Shown in pieces: positions 24,101-36,399 of a stretch of 64,000 nt of DNA. Origin of the DNA: Rhizophagus clarus (lineage: Eukaryota > Glomeromycota > Glomeromycetes > Glomerales > Glomeraceae). The stretch spans positions 436,501-500,500 of the forward strand of contig BLAL01000058.1 in the NCBI GenBank assembly GCA_015698045.1, read 5' to 3'. The stretch's first letter is position 1. Every line of letters starts with the position of its first letter. The notes beneath the pieces were generated by a model, which saw only the letters and a list, made by a program, of their open reading frames with translations, searched no databases and was not told where the DNA came from. A program made the position numbers and the translations under genes.

Positions 24101-24790
24101 CGTCAGGTTCGCTACGCTCCCGATACACGATGAAAAATCTACTCTAGAAATGGAGGGCAAATAATACTTATGTGAATGTCGATAATACTATAACGAAATA
24201 TTCGGTAAGCATAAATAAAATATTCTTAGGTTTTAGCATAACTAATGAACATAAAATATTTCTTAATAATAGGTAGAAATTGTTTATTCATCAACTTTGT
24301 AGGAAATTAATGAAAATTTTAAAAAAAAAATCATATAAAATGTCATAGCTCTCGGGAAAATATTTTCCCGTATTTAGTATACAACATTTAATTAATAAAA
24401 GTTGGTATAACGATTTTTTTTACGTTAAACCTATACCATACGAAAAGTATATATTGTTGACTGTAATAATAGGTGTTAATTATTTAATTTATGATGAATT
24501 AGGTCTAAAGTGACCGTTATGAGCGGTATGCCCTACTTATTGGGCAATGGCACAATTAAGTTGTACACTGGGTAAGCTACATATTTTTCAATAGTGATAA
24601 ATTTAAATAATAAGACGTTCAATTATTAGAAGTTAAAAAAAAAGGATTATTATATAATCCTTTAAGAAATATACAGTACCTTGATCAGGGTTGATAATCC
24701 TGAATTTTAATATGTTTTTCTATTTTAATTAAAAAACAAACATATATTAACGCAATAAATATACATAAAAAGTTTTTTTTTAATGTAAAT
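21110..24790. other. Intergenic region with few signals
   Basis: Apart from the possible relic at 21856-22075, no coding sequence is supported. Around 22810-23010 the words TTGCGCA, TTTGCGGAA and GCGCAAATT recur on both strands, which suggests a decayed inverted-repeat element without clear ends. An 18-bp perfect palindrome, CGGGAAAATATTTTCCCG, lies at 24353-24370. Confidence 0.4.
21856..22075 (-). pseudogene. Possible exon relic of an unknown protein
   Basis: The minus strand reads VIKPKRQKDFKYNPLDQKCI, RITNHKIAFRK, a stop, then YHRAARLHVNIYQFQLLFDQ, IIKDSLEEEEEKRAKGMDAVF and a stop codon. The basic first half and acidic end look like genuine protein rather than chance translation of AT-rich DNA. 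I do not recognise the family. One stop breaks the frame unless a short intron removes it. Confidence 0.35.
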
Positions 24791-24794
24791 AAGT

Positions 24795-27269
24795 TTACAA
24801 ACCGTTATTTTGAATTTCATGTTCATTATTACGTTTTCTAGAAGAGCTTTTGGAAAAAACAAGCGTATTTGTCACATTTTCTAATGATGAACTAAAAAAA
24901 ATGATAATAAAAAAAAATTCAGGTATAGTACGCTTTAATAAATAGTATTAAATTGTAAATTCAAAGGGTAGTCATATCAAGTTCAAATTTTTAGATTTTT
25001 TATTTTTTATAATACCTTTGAACATCATTTTTTTCAAGTTCTCTTAAGCTATATTCTAAATATTAAAAACGTTATATGTGTTAGTAAAAGTACACGCACA
25101 AAATCTTATCAGTGAGAGGATAAAAGTGTAAATAATAGCACCTAATTTCATATTAAATAAATTCATCGAGGATGACGAACACTCAGAAATCAAAGATTTT
25201 AATGATCTATTGCAATCTGCTTTTGAATAAGGTTTATCAGTAGATTCTTCATTAAATTTCTCTGGTTGTATTGATTTCAGTCTTTTTTCTTCAGCTCGGC
25301 TAAATAGTTCAACATTCTTTTCCATGATTAACCAATCATAAATAGATTTACATATTTCACTTATAGAAGGTCTTTCTGTTGGATTATAATGCCAACAACT
25401 TTGTATTAGATTACCGACGCATTCAGGAGTGTCATCCGTAATTTCAAGCCGTTTCCCATTAATAATATCATCAATAAGAGAGGTATTGTATTCAATATTA
25501 GCAAAAGGCTTACAGCCTGATGTGAGTTCCCACATGATCATACCCATAGAATAAATATCAGAGCTTTTGGAAAATGCGGACCCCTCAAATATTTCTGGCG
25601 CAATATAAGACATCATTTCATATGATAATTTATTTGATAAAATGTTATCTATAGGTTGTGATAATCCAATTAACCATTGCCCAAATTGCCATTTTTGATA
25701 TGATTTATATGATTTAACTAATAATATATTCTCACTATTAAAATTTTGATGCACCAAGTTTGCATCATGGATAGTTTTAAGTCTAAACAATAATAATTAT
25801 TAATTAATAAGGATTACTAACAATTATAAATTATTATTAAAAAAGAATATAAATACCCATTTGAAATTTGTAACAAAATTTCTAATTTTCCTTTCCATGT
25901 TATTTTTTTAAAATTCTTTCGTAAATAATTGTACAAACTTCCGCCATCTACGTACTTCATAATTAACATATATTCATTTGTTTTGTCATTTTTTGTAATA
26001 CCATAATACCGAAGAATATGGCAAGATTTATTATAACATTGGTAATATAATTTTATCTAATATTAAATAATTTATTTATTTTGAGAATGAATGATTTTAA
26101 AGAATAAATAAATAAATATATACTGTATATACATATATAATTACCTCGTTAAGTAGAATCGTGTTGGTATCGTGTGAATTGCCAAATTTTTTTACGGTAA
26201 TAATTTCGTTCTTTTTCCTGTTGCAATCGGAATATTCTGTACCATGTATTCCACCGTCCAACCAAGTCGCTGTATAGGTGGTATTGGGTCCTTCTTCTGC
26301 AATTTTGTTTGGTTTAATTCGAGAATATGGTATCCACTCCATTATAGCTTCAGGATTAAAATTTAAATATAACTTTTCTTTAAGAAAGTTATAAACGTTT
26401 AATGAATTATCACCATATTTGTTTAAGTCTTTCATATAATCCACATTTATATCACATTTATTAATTACATTCCTTTTATTATAAATAAAATCATCTATTT
26501 CATTATTTCCAATACTCATGGTTGTATTATTTAAAGCGATTGTCATTGCTCTATTGCATTTTTTACATTGAGATTGACTTGTATATCCAAAAATAATATT
26601 TGTTGTCAAACAATATCTACATCCGCTATAAATTATGAAACAACGTGGACACCATTTTTGATTTATATCAAATATAAGTCCTGCTTTACATATTTCGCAT
26701 ACGTAACACATATCCCACCATGGTAAGTAAAAGATTGGAACAGTTTCTTTTGTTGTTGAAGAAACTATGAATTCATAAGAAATTGGATAACAATCTGAAC
26801 ATAACTTAAGTTTTTCGAATAATAAAGAGTTTGCGTAAATTAATTTTCCACAAAATTTACAATTTTTTTCATTTTCAATTATTATATTTATTATATTTTG
26901 TTCTTCGGAACTAAAATCATCATCGTAAATTGCCAAAGAATTTGTTGGTATTTGTTTAAAGAATGAAATTACCGAGCAGTTGTCGCACCATTCTTGAGCA
27001 AAGAAATCCCTTGCTTTGTGTTCACTACATTGAGAGTTTATAGTACTTATGTATAGATCTAAATATATATAATTATCGGACGTCATATTATTAATATAAA
27101 GTGAAAGACATCTTCTACAGTATTTCTGTCCAAATAATAGAGTCTCGGAATACTTATTTCCACATTTAATACAATTAATATCGTTTTGACTAAAAGGAAT
27201 AAAGTCAATTGATATTGGGCTAGACTTTATTGGAATTAGGTCTAATGAATCATTATTTATATTAATCAT
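24795..27269 (-). CDS. Predicted pseudokinase with Cys-rich N-terminus
   Basis: Five exons on the minus strand (27269-26145, 26056-25857, 25782-25142, 25055-25016, 24891-24795) give an open frame of 700 residues with GT-AG introns. I chose ATG 27269 because it aligns with the starts of the two paralogs; an upstream ATG-less extension is open to 27371. The first 250 residues carry many Cys pairs (CIKCG, CRRC, WCDNC, CKFCG, CSDC, CEIC, WCPRC, CRYC, CKKC) that suggest stacked zinc ribbons. The kinase-like domain follows from about residue 345. The ATP-site Lys (ITVKKF) and the helix-C-like Glu remain, but the glycine loop is AEEGPNTTY, the catalytic HRD is HQN (Asp lost) and the DFG-equivalent is missing (WLIGLSQP where the paralog has WIIGDLGLSQP). 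The APE motif is kept (IAPEIF). Catalysis is therefore unlikely; binding or scaffolding is possible. Confidence 0.85.
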
Positions 27270-28469
27270 TTTGTTATATTGTAAAATAATCGGTATACAG
27301 TACATATATACATATTTTTTTTTGAAAAGAAAAAGTCCACGACGATATTTAAGGAATTTTGTATATAACATTTCCGGTCAGCTGATCTCGCTTTGTTGAA
27401 AATTCTATCTGCAGAATTCGATCCTTTCTTAATTAGATTAATTTATATTCAAATAGAATTCCATAAAATTATTCCAAATGAAATAAAATGTAAGTGTTCA
27501 ATTAAATTAGATTTACACAATGAGAAAATCACAAAAAACATCTCATTTGGTCGGTCAACTAATTTAATCAACTATATGTGACTTATTTTTTTAATTGATC
27601 AAGCGATTTTATATATAAGCTCGGCTAGATACACAGGTCGAGTTGTATTTTTTCTCTAAAAAATTTTAATAAAAATCGAGCTGCAATTATAAAGCTATAG
27701 AATCCTTTTTTACATTGCATATATAAAAAAAAAAAATTTTTTCTTCTAATCTATTTAAGCTTGGTTGATTAAAATAGCTTTTAAGTTAATTGGTGAAATT
27801 TTTTAATCAAAATATGATCTTGCTCTATACAGTTATTTGAAGATTTATATTATTAATCCTCTCAAAATTTCGTATTATAATCATTTGTCGCTAATGGCAA
27901 TTAAATATAAATTGTATAAACGCCGATTCCACTTAAAAGAATGCACGTCTTAAAAAAAGAATCAAAAATTAGCGAAGAAGAATCCATTAACATCAATGAA
28001 GAGACATCTGAATTATTACAATAATATAATTGCCTTGCACTAATTTTAATTAAACTGTTTCGAATCATTTCTAGTCATCAACAGTTACTAGTACCGTATT
28101 GTTTGGATAAAGATCGACATCCTTTGTTGCACAAAAACTAAATTTTTATGTTATATAGTTTTGATTAATAGTTAGCATCCCATCGTTTTATGTATTATGG
28201 ATAGTTCCATTTTGTTGGCTATCATTTCTGTCTTATGGCGAAAATTTCTATATTAGTTGCCGAAACTAAATAAGCTTTTGTAAATGAAGCTAATTTATTT
28301 ACTTTTTTAAAATTGGATTATAATATACATGGATCATATACAGTTATATTATCATAAATTCAAAGAAAAAAAAAAAAAAAATTACTTAATAATAAATGAA
28401 CTTATATAAAAAAAATACTTTGATAATTCTGATGGATTGTAATCATCATTATAAATTGGTCCTTCGCAC

Positions 28470-28910
28470 GTTCAGCTAAGTCACGTGACAAATACACACT
28501 TAAGTAGTTAACGGATTCTGGGACCATTCCCTAGCCACTTAGCAAAATCAACTGAACTATCATTTCCACATTCCACAGTAGGCGTTGTAACAATATCATA
28601 AAAATTATGATTTGGACAAATTTAAGATTCCGATGGTTCATCATCGACGACTTCACCAATAGCAGTTTCAAATTAACTTCAACCATAATTTCATACCCAT
28701 GTGAGTCTGCATCTCTCAGAACTTGCTGAATTTATTATTAACGATATAATAAGAATGGACTTGCGCAATTGCACCAAAATTTTCCACCAGAATCCGGATC
28801 TCAGCCACTAACTGATCAAACACGTTTATATCTAGTGAAACAGAAAATAATTTGATTAGAAATATTGAAGATATGGTGAATTTTGCACCATTTAAATAGT
28901 GTATCAAAAT
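28470..28910 (-). pseudogene. Unidentified protein relic
   Basis: Minus-strand fragments read NVFDQLVAEIRILVENFGAI then AQVHSYYIVNN near 28830-28730, and FETAIGEVVDDEPSES, a stop, then CPNHNFYDIVTTPTVECGND and SSVDFAKWLGNGPRIR near 28670-28500. Amino-acid content is protein-like and both fragments lie on one strand, but frames change and stops intervene. The family is not recognised. Confidence 0.3.
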
Positions 28911-29279
28911 TATGAATGTGTCATGTGCAGAAGTCGACGATAATCACGTAAATAAGCGCCTCACAAATTTTTGTTCCGTAATGAATTAAATGACCTCGGC
29001 TAGAAAAATATAAAAAATATAGATGTATATGAAAATTAATATTTAGAATACTCGCCTTTATATATCCAAACTTATCAGGATGGAATGCTAGTTGATTTTA
29101 TAGGTAAAGAAGTGGTCATCATGACGACAATTTCTGTCGTAGGGTGGTTTAAGAATTAATATGAGATTGTTTTTTTCTGTATATATAAGTGGTTTTGTTA
29201 CTAAAAGTACGTTAATAATTCCTAACGAAATAAAAGACACGTTTCTTAAATTAAGATAAAGTAATACCGAGATAGCAAT

Positions 29280-30670
29280 AGCCGCAATTCAACATAAATA
29301 TTTTATGAAATTTGGACGTCCCGTTGTTTTAATCTCGTATGAACAATTCGACTTGCTGCATATTTCCTAAATGTCCAAATCAATTCGTTATTCTGCTTTG
29401 GTATCTCAATAAATTCGTTGATGACATGATAATACAAACAGATAGCCGTTTTTTTCGTAAGAAACTAAGATTCTTATTGTAAATGCTGCAAGTTCGTAAC
29501 AACATGTGTTGCGTTCGATTTTCAAGATTTGATCTGTATCAGAAAAAAGAAAGAAATGTATAAATATAAACCCATAAAACATAATAAACGATATACCTCT
29601 ACCTGCTATATCTTCCTTGTTCGTTGAATTGTGACATTTAAATTTCAAGGATCGAGTTCATAATACTTGACTTTTACTGCGTAAGTTTATAACAGATCGA
29701 ACTTTGAATTAAGGATTCATCGAGCCACGCTTTCCCATCTTAAATTATTCATAATTCTCACTGCTGAGTTTACATCATTTGGTATGCGCGATAGGTGATT
29801 GAGTTCATTAAAAATTTGTGCTCACGAATTGTAACTAAAGGTATTATCCCGAGAATTAGTCAGATATACTAAAAAAAGTTAACAAAATAATACTAGTATA
29901 GTTGAAGTTGAGCAAATTCGTTGATAATATTGAAAGCAGAATTAGATGTCAAAAAATCATTATACATTATATTCATCTACCCTATTTTTTTTTTGAGGAG
30001 ACTGATTTATCTCATTAAAACGCGCATCGATTATGATGTACAAAAAAAGTTGATCTGTTCGTAGAATCGTAGGTGAGGGTTATGTGATCTCGAGATTCGT
30101 GGACATCATAGTTGTATTTCTTAAGATACGCTCGATTCAACAATGATTGTAACCCTCTAAGATAACTAGATCTTCCTTGATAGGTGATAATTCTATATAA
30201 TCTGATGGAATGTCAATAGTGAAAGGAACAGGATATATTGAAAGTAATTTTAATTCATTGAACAGGTAAAGATGGCGCATGTAAAATGCGTCGCTCATCT
30301 ACTGCAAATGAATTCTGTTTTTAAATAAAAATTTAATTTTAAAATAAATAAATAATCGTACTTGTAATTATGCACAGCGAAACAAACGTAAAAGCATTTT
30401 TATACCTACCCATTGAAGTATCCAAAATTTTTATATTTTACATCTAGATCCAATAATTTACAGATCACGACGTCTAGGATTCAAAATGTAACATTCATAA
30501 TACAGCTTTGCGTGACTTTCTGAAAGAATACTATTGTAATTTATATAATAACGTATTAGAAGTGTTTATAGGTTCTGTTCGGCTTGATAATGTACCCACA
30601 TGGGAACTATTGAATCGCAACTATTTATCAACAAACCGTCTATTTGAACTCAATTCAACTTCACAGTAAA
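29280..30670 (+). pseudogene. Unidentified protein relics, plus strand
   Basis: Two protein-like islands lie on the plus strand. Near 29270-29370 the frame reads TEIAIAAIQHKYFMKFGRPV then VLISYEQFDLLHIS and a stop. Near 30489-30668 it reads NIHNTALRDFLKEYYCNLYN, then EVFIGSVRLDNVPTWELLNR and NYLSTNRLFELNSTSQ and a stop. Between them frames are closed. They could be remains of one gene or of two; neither is recognised. Confidence 0.3.
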
Positions 30671-30945
30671 TTATTGGACTTTTCAAGTACGCTTGGAAGA
30701 TATAAATGTTTGGTCTGCTTAAATTATAACTGATTCTGAGTTTCCCAATACTGATTCTTCTTAGCTTTCACTAAAATAGAGATAAAACTGCGCATTTCAT
30801 GAACTCGTGCTGAAACGTTCGCATAAGAAATTAAAAAAAAAAGGTCACCGTTGACAGTTGTACGAGGATGTAATTAGAAACCTTGGTGTAACCTTGAACA
30901 AGCAAATAAAGTCCCCAAACTTGCACTTTAATATTAACAAATAAA

Positions 30946-33470
30946 ATGGAACTACAAAGAAATGTAAAACTAGAATCCAGTCCGATTAAGGTTGAGTTTA
31001 TTCCTGTTGACCAAAGTGAAGATTATTGTTTTCGTTGCGGTGAGTTATATACAGAAACCCTTCTATTCGAACAAAAATACTGTGAAACATGTTTGTTACG
31101 TTATGTTAATAAAATAACAAATGATAATTGTACGTATTTGGATTTACATATAAGCACAAAAGGGTTTATTCAGTGTAATGAACATGAAACGAGGAGAAAT
31201 GAAGATTTTTATACGAGAAATATTAAAGATTGGTGCGAACATTGTTCAGTCGTTTCATATTTTAAACAGATTCCCTCAAATTCTTTAGCCTATTGTGATA
31301 GTAATTTGAATTTTGAAAAAAAAAATGAGATAATTGAAAGTGAAAGGGATTGTAAATTATGTAGAAAGACAGTTTATCCAACTTCATCATTACATGATCT
31401 AAAGCTTAAAATGTGTTCGGACTGTTATCAAATTTCTTATGAAACGATAGAATCATCTTCAACTAAAGAGACTATTTTAATTCTTCATTTGCCATGGTGG
31501 GATTCATTTCATGTATGTGTAGTGTGTGAAGTAAGACTTGTATTCGAATATATAAACCAAAAATGGTGTCCGCATTGTTTTATATTTTATAGTGGATGCA
31601 GATATTGTTTAACGACAAACGTGATTTTTGGACACATAAAACAATCTCAATGTAAAAAATGCAAAAGAACAATACAAAGCATAATGAAGACAAACATAAA
31701 TATCGGGACTAATGATATAGATAATTTTCTTTATAATACAAGAAATATAATTAATAATTTTAATACTGTGGATTATATTAAAGAGATAGATAGATATAGC
31801 GATACTCCATCAAACGTATACAAGTATCTTAAAGAAAAGATGTACAAAATGTTTAAACCGGAAGCTGTAATGGAATGGATACCATATTCTCGAATTAAAA
31901 ATTTAAAAGAAATAGCAAAAGGTGGATTTAGCTCAATATATCAAGCAACTTGGTTGGATGGTGGAATAAATGGATCGGAATATTCTTCTTGCTATAGAAT
32001 GGAAAATGAGATAATTGTCATCAAAAAATTTTCTAATTCACAACATATTAACAAATCTATCTTAAACGAGGTATGATAATTATTTAATAATATTTCATCG
32101 CAACTATATTTGTTGAATATTACATGTTTTGTGGTTACTTAATTAACATCTAAATTTAGGTTAAATCGTGTCATAAATGCTATGAATTCGAACGCGTAAT
32201 TAGGTGTTATGGTATAACAAAAAATCCTGAAGAAAAAAATGAATATATGTTAGTAATGAATTTTGCAGACGGAGGAAATTTGCATAATTTTTTACGAAAA
32301 AATTTTGCAAAAATTACGTGGAGAGAGAAGATAGATATATTATGGCAGATTTCTTGCGGGTATTTAATAATAGATATTATTATTTTTTGATAAATTTATA
32401 TAAATTGATACTAATTATCAGTTATTAAATTTTTCTCCATTCCAGACTCGAAACGATTCATAACGCAAACTTTATCCACCGGGATTTTCATAGTGGCAAT
32501 ATATTATTAGTTAAATCGTATCGAAAATGGAAAACTGGACAATGGATAATCGGAGATTTAGGGTTATCACAACCTGTGCAATCCGTAAATAACGTTTCAT
32601 CAAACGACACAATATATGGAGTGATGGCCTATCTCGCTCCGGAAATACTTAAAAGTTATAGATTTTCAGAATCAACAACATCGTCTGACATATATAGTTT
32701 GAGCATGATTATGTGGGAAATCACGACAGGTCGTAAACCTTTTTCCAACATTACACATGATCACCAACTTGCCTATAAAATTATTGATGGAGAGCGACCT
32801 AAAATTACTGACGATACTCCCAAATGTTTGGCTAAATTAATGAAAAGATGTTGGGATTCTGATCCCACAAAAAGACCATCGATAACAGAAATTCGGGAAA
32901 CTCTTAGTCTTTGGTATAATGAAAAGGAATCTGTAGAATTTGACGAAGCTGAAAAAGCAAGAAATAAATTAATTGAATCAAGGAAATTTGATCCTAATTC
33001 TGCAGAAATATCTCATTCAAATACAATCGTTGTAATCGGAATCTCGAAGTCATCATCTAGTAAATCAACTTCAACGGATTCATTTGGTATAAAGCAAGGC
33101 ATTCCTTATATTGTAATTATTGTATAATCCTTTTAACAGATATTATTAACTAATTTCAATATATATATACAGAATATATTACAAAGGAATACAAATTTGA
33201 TATTAATAATATTCAAAGGTATTGAATTAATCTCATATGTATCGTTATTGAAATTTCTTTCTTTTTTTTTAACTGATCCGAATTTATTCATAATATTATT
33301 TCAGCACTACAGTTCAGGATTTTATGAATATTCAACATCCAGCAACTATAGAGAAAGAAGTTGGAAATGATTTTACAAAACATTCAAGAAAACGGGATAT
33401 TGAATTAAACACCGAGACTCAGTACAGTAGGCGTATTTACTTTTGCATTTTATGTTTGAAACCTATATAG
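30946..33470 (+). CDS. TKL-like protein kinase with Cys-rich N-terminus, intact motifs
   Basis: Five exons fit: 30946-32070, 32160-32359, 32446-33086, 33173-33218 and 33305-33470, giving 725 residues. The first exon has the same length (1,125 nt) and the second the same length (200 nt) as in the minus-strand paralog at 24.8-27.3 kb. The N-terminal 250 residues carry repeated Cys pairs (CFRCG, CETC, WCEHC, CKLC, CSDC, CVVC, WCPHC, CRYC, CKKC). The kinase domain has a glycine loop AKGGFSSIY, the ATP-site Lys in IVIKKF, the catalytic loop HRDFHSGN, the metal-binding GDLGLS, APE (LAPEIL) and a late CWDSDPTKRPS motif. The final two exons give an acidic/basic tail with SRKRDIELNTETQ. If the third exon is not spliced it ends instead at a TAA at 33125-33127. 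Substrate and signal are unknown. Confidence 0.9.
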
Positions 33471-33479
33471 TGTTTTTTA

Positions 33480-35060
33480 CTAAGTCTTACTTGAATACAT
33501 AGGAAAACATGTTAAGATTGGGGATGCGGAGTTGAAGGATTAAATACTGAAACTCAATATAGTAAATACGTATTTTATGTAAATTAATTTTTATTAATAT
33601 TGACGTCTTGTATATTAGAAAATAATGTTAGGGTGGGAATCTAAGGAAAAATTATAATGTTTTTTTGTACAATACATAGATACATAAATTTTGTATATAC
33701 TGTAGTATAATTTTAAAATACTAAATAAACATTTATTAATTTAATTAATTTCTAATTAAACCTGAGGGGTAGATTTAAATTAATATTGACATAGAAATTA
33801 GATCGCAAAACAAAGATGCTTCTCCAAATCCATTTACTCGTAATCTTACTTCTTGGTCTTCTTCGTGACGTATTCCAGACATGTTTCTGATAACACCGCA
33901 ATATCAAATGTTTAATAAGATCGTTGTTCTGTTTCTTACAAGTGCTATTCATTCTAAGCATGAAGACTTGGAGTTGTTAAATCACATATAATGACGTGTG
34001 TCATTGTACAGATAGATGATCATAACCCAAAATCTCATCCTTAATATTCTTTACCTAAAATCTCGTTACGTAATCGCATACCAAGATTGCTAATCTTTAG
34101 AAGGCGTTGAATGACTAATTTATATGTTTGGTAGACGAGCTGATTCACCAAGTTCATCACGTATAAATATTGTACATGTACTAAAAGCAATGATCAATAC
34201 AAAATCATAGAATGTGACTGAAATTTGTAAAAACATTTACCTTTAAATCAAAAATATGATATACCCCGATTTTCCCAAAGATCATCACCTCATATTCACA
34301 TGGCACATAAGAGAAGTAATAATAAGTAGATAAACAATTATAATACATACTGATCCCCTCAAAGTCAGTACAGCAAATACAATGAAGCATTGTGTATTTC
34401 ACGTTCATTCGTTTTTGTAGTAGAGGAGAGAAGTGAAGTGCGAGATTATAATATTTCGAAGACTTTTCATCGGACATTTTGTCAATCAATTGTTGATATT
34501 TTTCGATGACAAAGGTTTCTTGTAATAAAATTTCGCCATCTTAAAGAGTATCAATATTTTTCCGATTTTCTAACGAAAACTATTATTACAATTCCGTGAT
34601 CATAAAAGAAAAAGAAGAGAAAAACGGGTGGCAGGTAACAATTGTTATGCTATTTGTGATTATGATAACGGAAACGAGACATGATAGAATCTAGTTAAGG
34701 TGTAACTCTGCAATTGTCCAACTTGAAATGAAATTGTACTTAATGGACGCGTTTTTATTCTGAGTGTAAATGGAGGTTGAGGTAATAATGTTTTTAAACC
34801 ACGTTATACTTTCAAATGAGTAGAGATGCCACAAAATTTTTGGTCCTTTAGGAATATGCCATTCCGGGAAATCAACTTTGACTTCGTTCAATTTAAACGT
34901 TTCCGTAATAATAATTATACTAATGTACTTGGTAATTTGTCATGTTACGTGATGTAGCTGAAAATCTCGTGTTACAAAACTATCCCCTTATCTCAAAAAT
35001 TTACAATTAACTGAATTTCACCACGAAATACATAACCTACCCCTTCACATAAAGTTAATC
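33480..35060. other. Intergenic region; tail-exon echo and relics
   Basis: At 33536-33590 the words GGATTAAATACTGAAACTCA and AATATAGTAAATACGTATTT echo the last exon of the kinase just upstream (TTGAATTAAACACCGAGACT), so that exon seems to have been tandemly duplicated and decayed. On the minus strand, 34489-34380 reads IDKMSDEKSSKYYNLALHFS and PLLQKRMNVKYTMLHC, and 34905-34691 reads as described in the next entry. No intact gene is present. Confidence 0.4.
34691..34905 (-). pseudogene. Unidentified protein relic
   Basis: The minus strand reads ETFKLNEVKVDFPEWHIPKG, PKILWHLYSFESITWFKNII and then IKYNFISSWTIAELHLN before a stop. The mix of Trp, Pro and charged residues is protein-like. No family was recognised and no intact neighbour exon was found. 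Confidence 0.3.
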
Positions 35061-35329
35061 GTTTTAGACCTTATGTTTACGAATACTAAATCAACTGGAT
35101 ATACCACTACACATAAAATAACTGGACAATACACTTGTTGTTCAAGCAATTAAGCAAATGTTCAGTATCAACCCCTAAAATTTTCTCCAATTGCTTCTGG
35201 CACCAACGACCACTTACTGGCATAAAAATAATAATCCGATTTCGATGAAAGCAACAAAATCTCTATCGATAGTCCTTAAGAATATATTCTTTGGTCTTCT
35301 ATTTCCTTTGAAAATTTTCTTATAACCAA

Positions 35330-36130
35330 ATCACAATTCTAAAAATACCAATGAAAATTGGCAAACTGAACTTATTCACGAACGATATAATAACATTACT
35401 TTTAACCAAACTAGAATGCTCGATAGAAAACCCCAAAAATCATTCTAGACCGCCTTCGTGTCAAGAATCCAAATAATCTGGACGAAATGAAGTTCACGAA
35501 CAATCCATACATCATTGAACAAAAAACTATCAAACATTTCCAAGCGAATGCAGCACCTCCTCATATAAAATGATACTAAAGTATCAATGATCTTCCGGAC
35601 GATTGGAAACCATTTAACACGCCAAAAAACACGATAAATGACGAATTTTTGTTTCCGTTTTACGATTGATGCCCCCCAGAGACTATAAAGAATTTACCAA
35701 TTCATAAAGCACCTGGTATCTCTGATCATTGCGAAGATTTTGAACATTTACATATTGACGTATTAAATATTTTTTTACATCATAACTACTCCTTCAACAT
35801 GATAAAACGCATTTATTCATCCAATTCAAAATCTTGCTACTGGAACTGAGACTCCAAGTAAGAGTTTAGTTTCAATGATCACAAAAAAAATTGGACAAAT
35901 TCTAACGCCATATGAACGTTTCAGTTCAATAATCGTACGGTCTACTTAGACATCAACTTTAGAACAATTACTCATTACACAACATATAACCGAAATGGCA
36001 CGAATCAACAAGCAAAGAAATTTGGATAGCATTACAAGATCTTAATAAGGTGTAAGATCGTGTAAACATTAATCTTCTCTTCGCTTCTGCGATTTACAGG
36101 TCCAGGTTGTAATGTAAATTCTTTTCGTTC
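35330..36130 (+). mobile_element. LINE (non-LTR) reverse-transcriptase relic
   Basis: Plus-strand fragments in shifting frames line up with a LINE reverse transcriptase: SIENPKNHSRPPS, NNPYIIEQKTIKHFQANAAP, INDLPDDWKPFNTPKNTIND, TIKNLPIHKAPGISDH (the conserved lp..KAPG block), IDVLNIFLHHNYSFNMI, SLVSMITKKIGQILTPYERF, TLEQLLITQHI and IWIALQDLNK (the start of the D...KAYD block), followed by VNINLL. Frames change at least six times and the catalytic FADD block is not found. Similar elements are common in glomeromycete genomes. It is a 5'- and 3'-truncated dead copy. Confidence 0.7.
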
Positions 36131-36399
36131 GCGTAAATTCTTACATCTTTTAATTTAGGATATTTTTTAAATAATAGCACCACATATATCTGAAGAGTTC
36201 TTAAACTCAGTGATTTTGTTACAAGAAAATACGTATTGATAAAGGCGGACCTGCCGACACTTTACGAATTTCCAGTTTTAGGATCCCAAATCGAATATCA
36301 AATAGGGATTATTGTGTCGACAAAAGATTTTGTAACATATTAATCAGTATGGTCAAAGAAGCGCTTCAATAGAAATTGAATTGGAGTAAAAGTTAGTGG

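Larger units (their letters stand above)
27272..30940. other. Intergenic region with scattered protein relics
   Basis: No intact gene is seen. Besides the relics at 28470-28910 and 29280-30670, a short plus-strand frame at 27942-28025 reads MHVLKKESKISEEES and then NINEETSELLQ, but it has no support beyond its acidic composition. A run of A at 28366 and T-rich segments are the only other features. Confidence 0.35.

Noticed and set aside
24461-24590. Possible small RNA with GACCGTTATGAGCGGTATGCC hairpin
   Set aside because: The stem is short, and no tRNA boxes, snRNA motifs or promoter elements could be identified.
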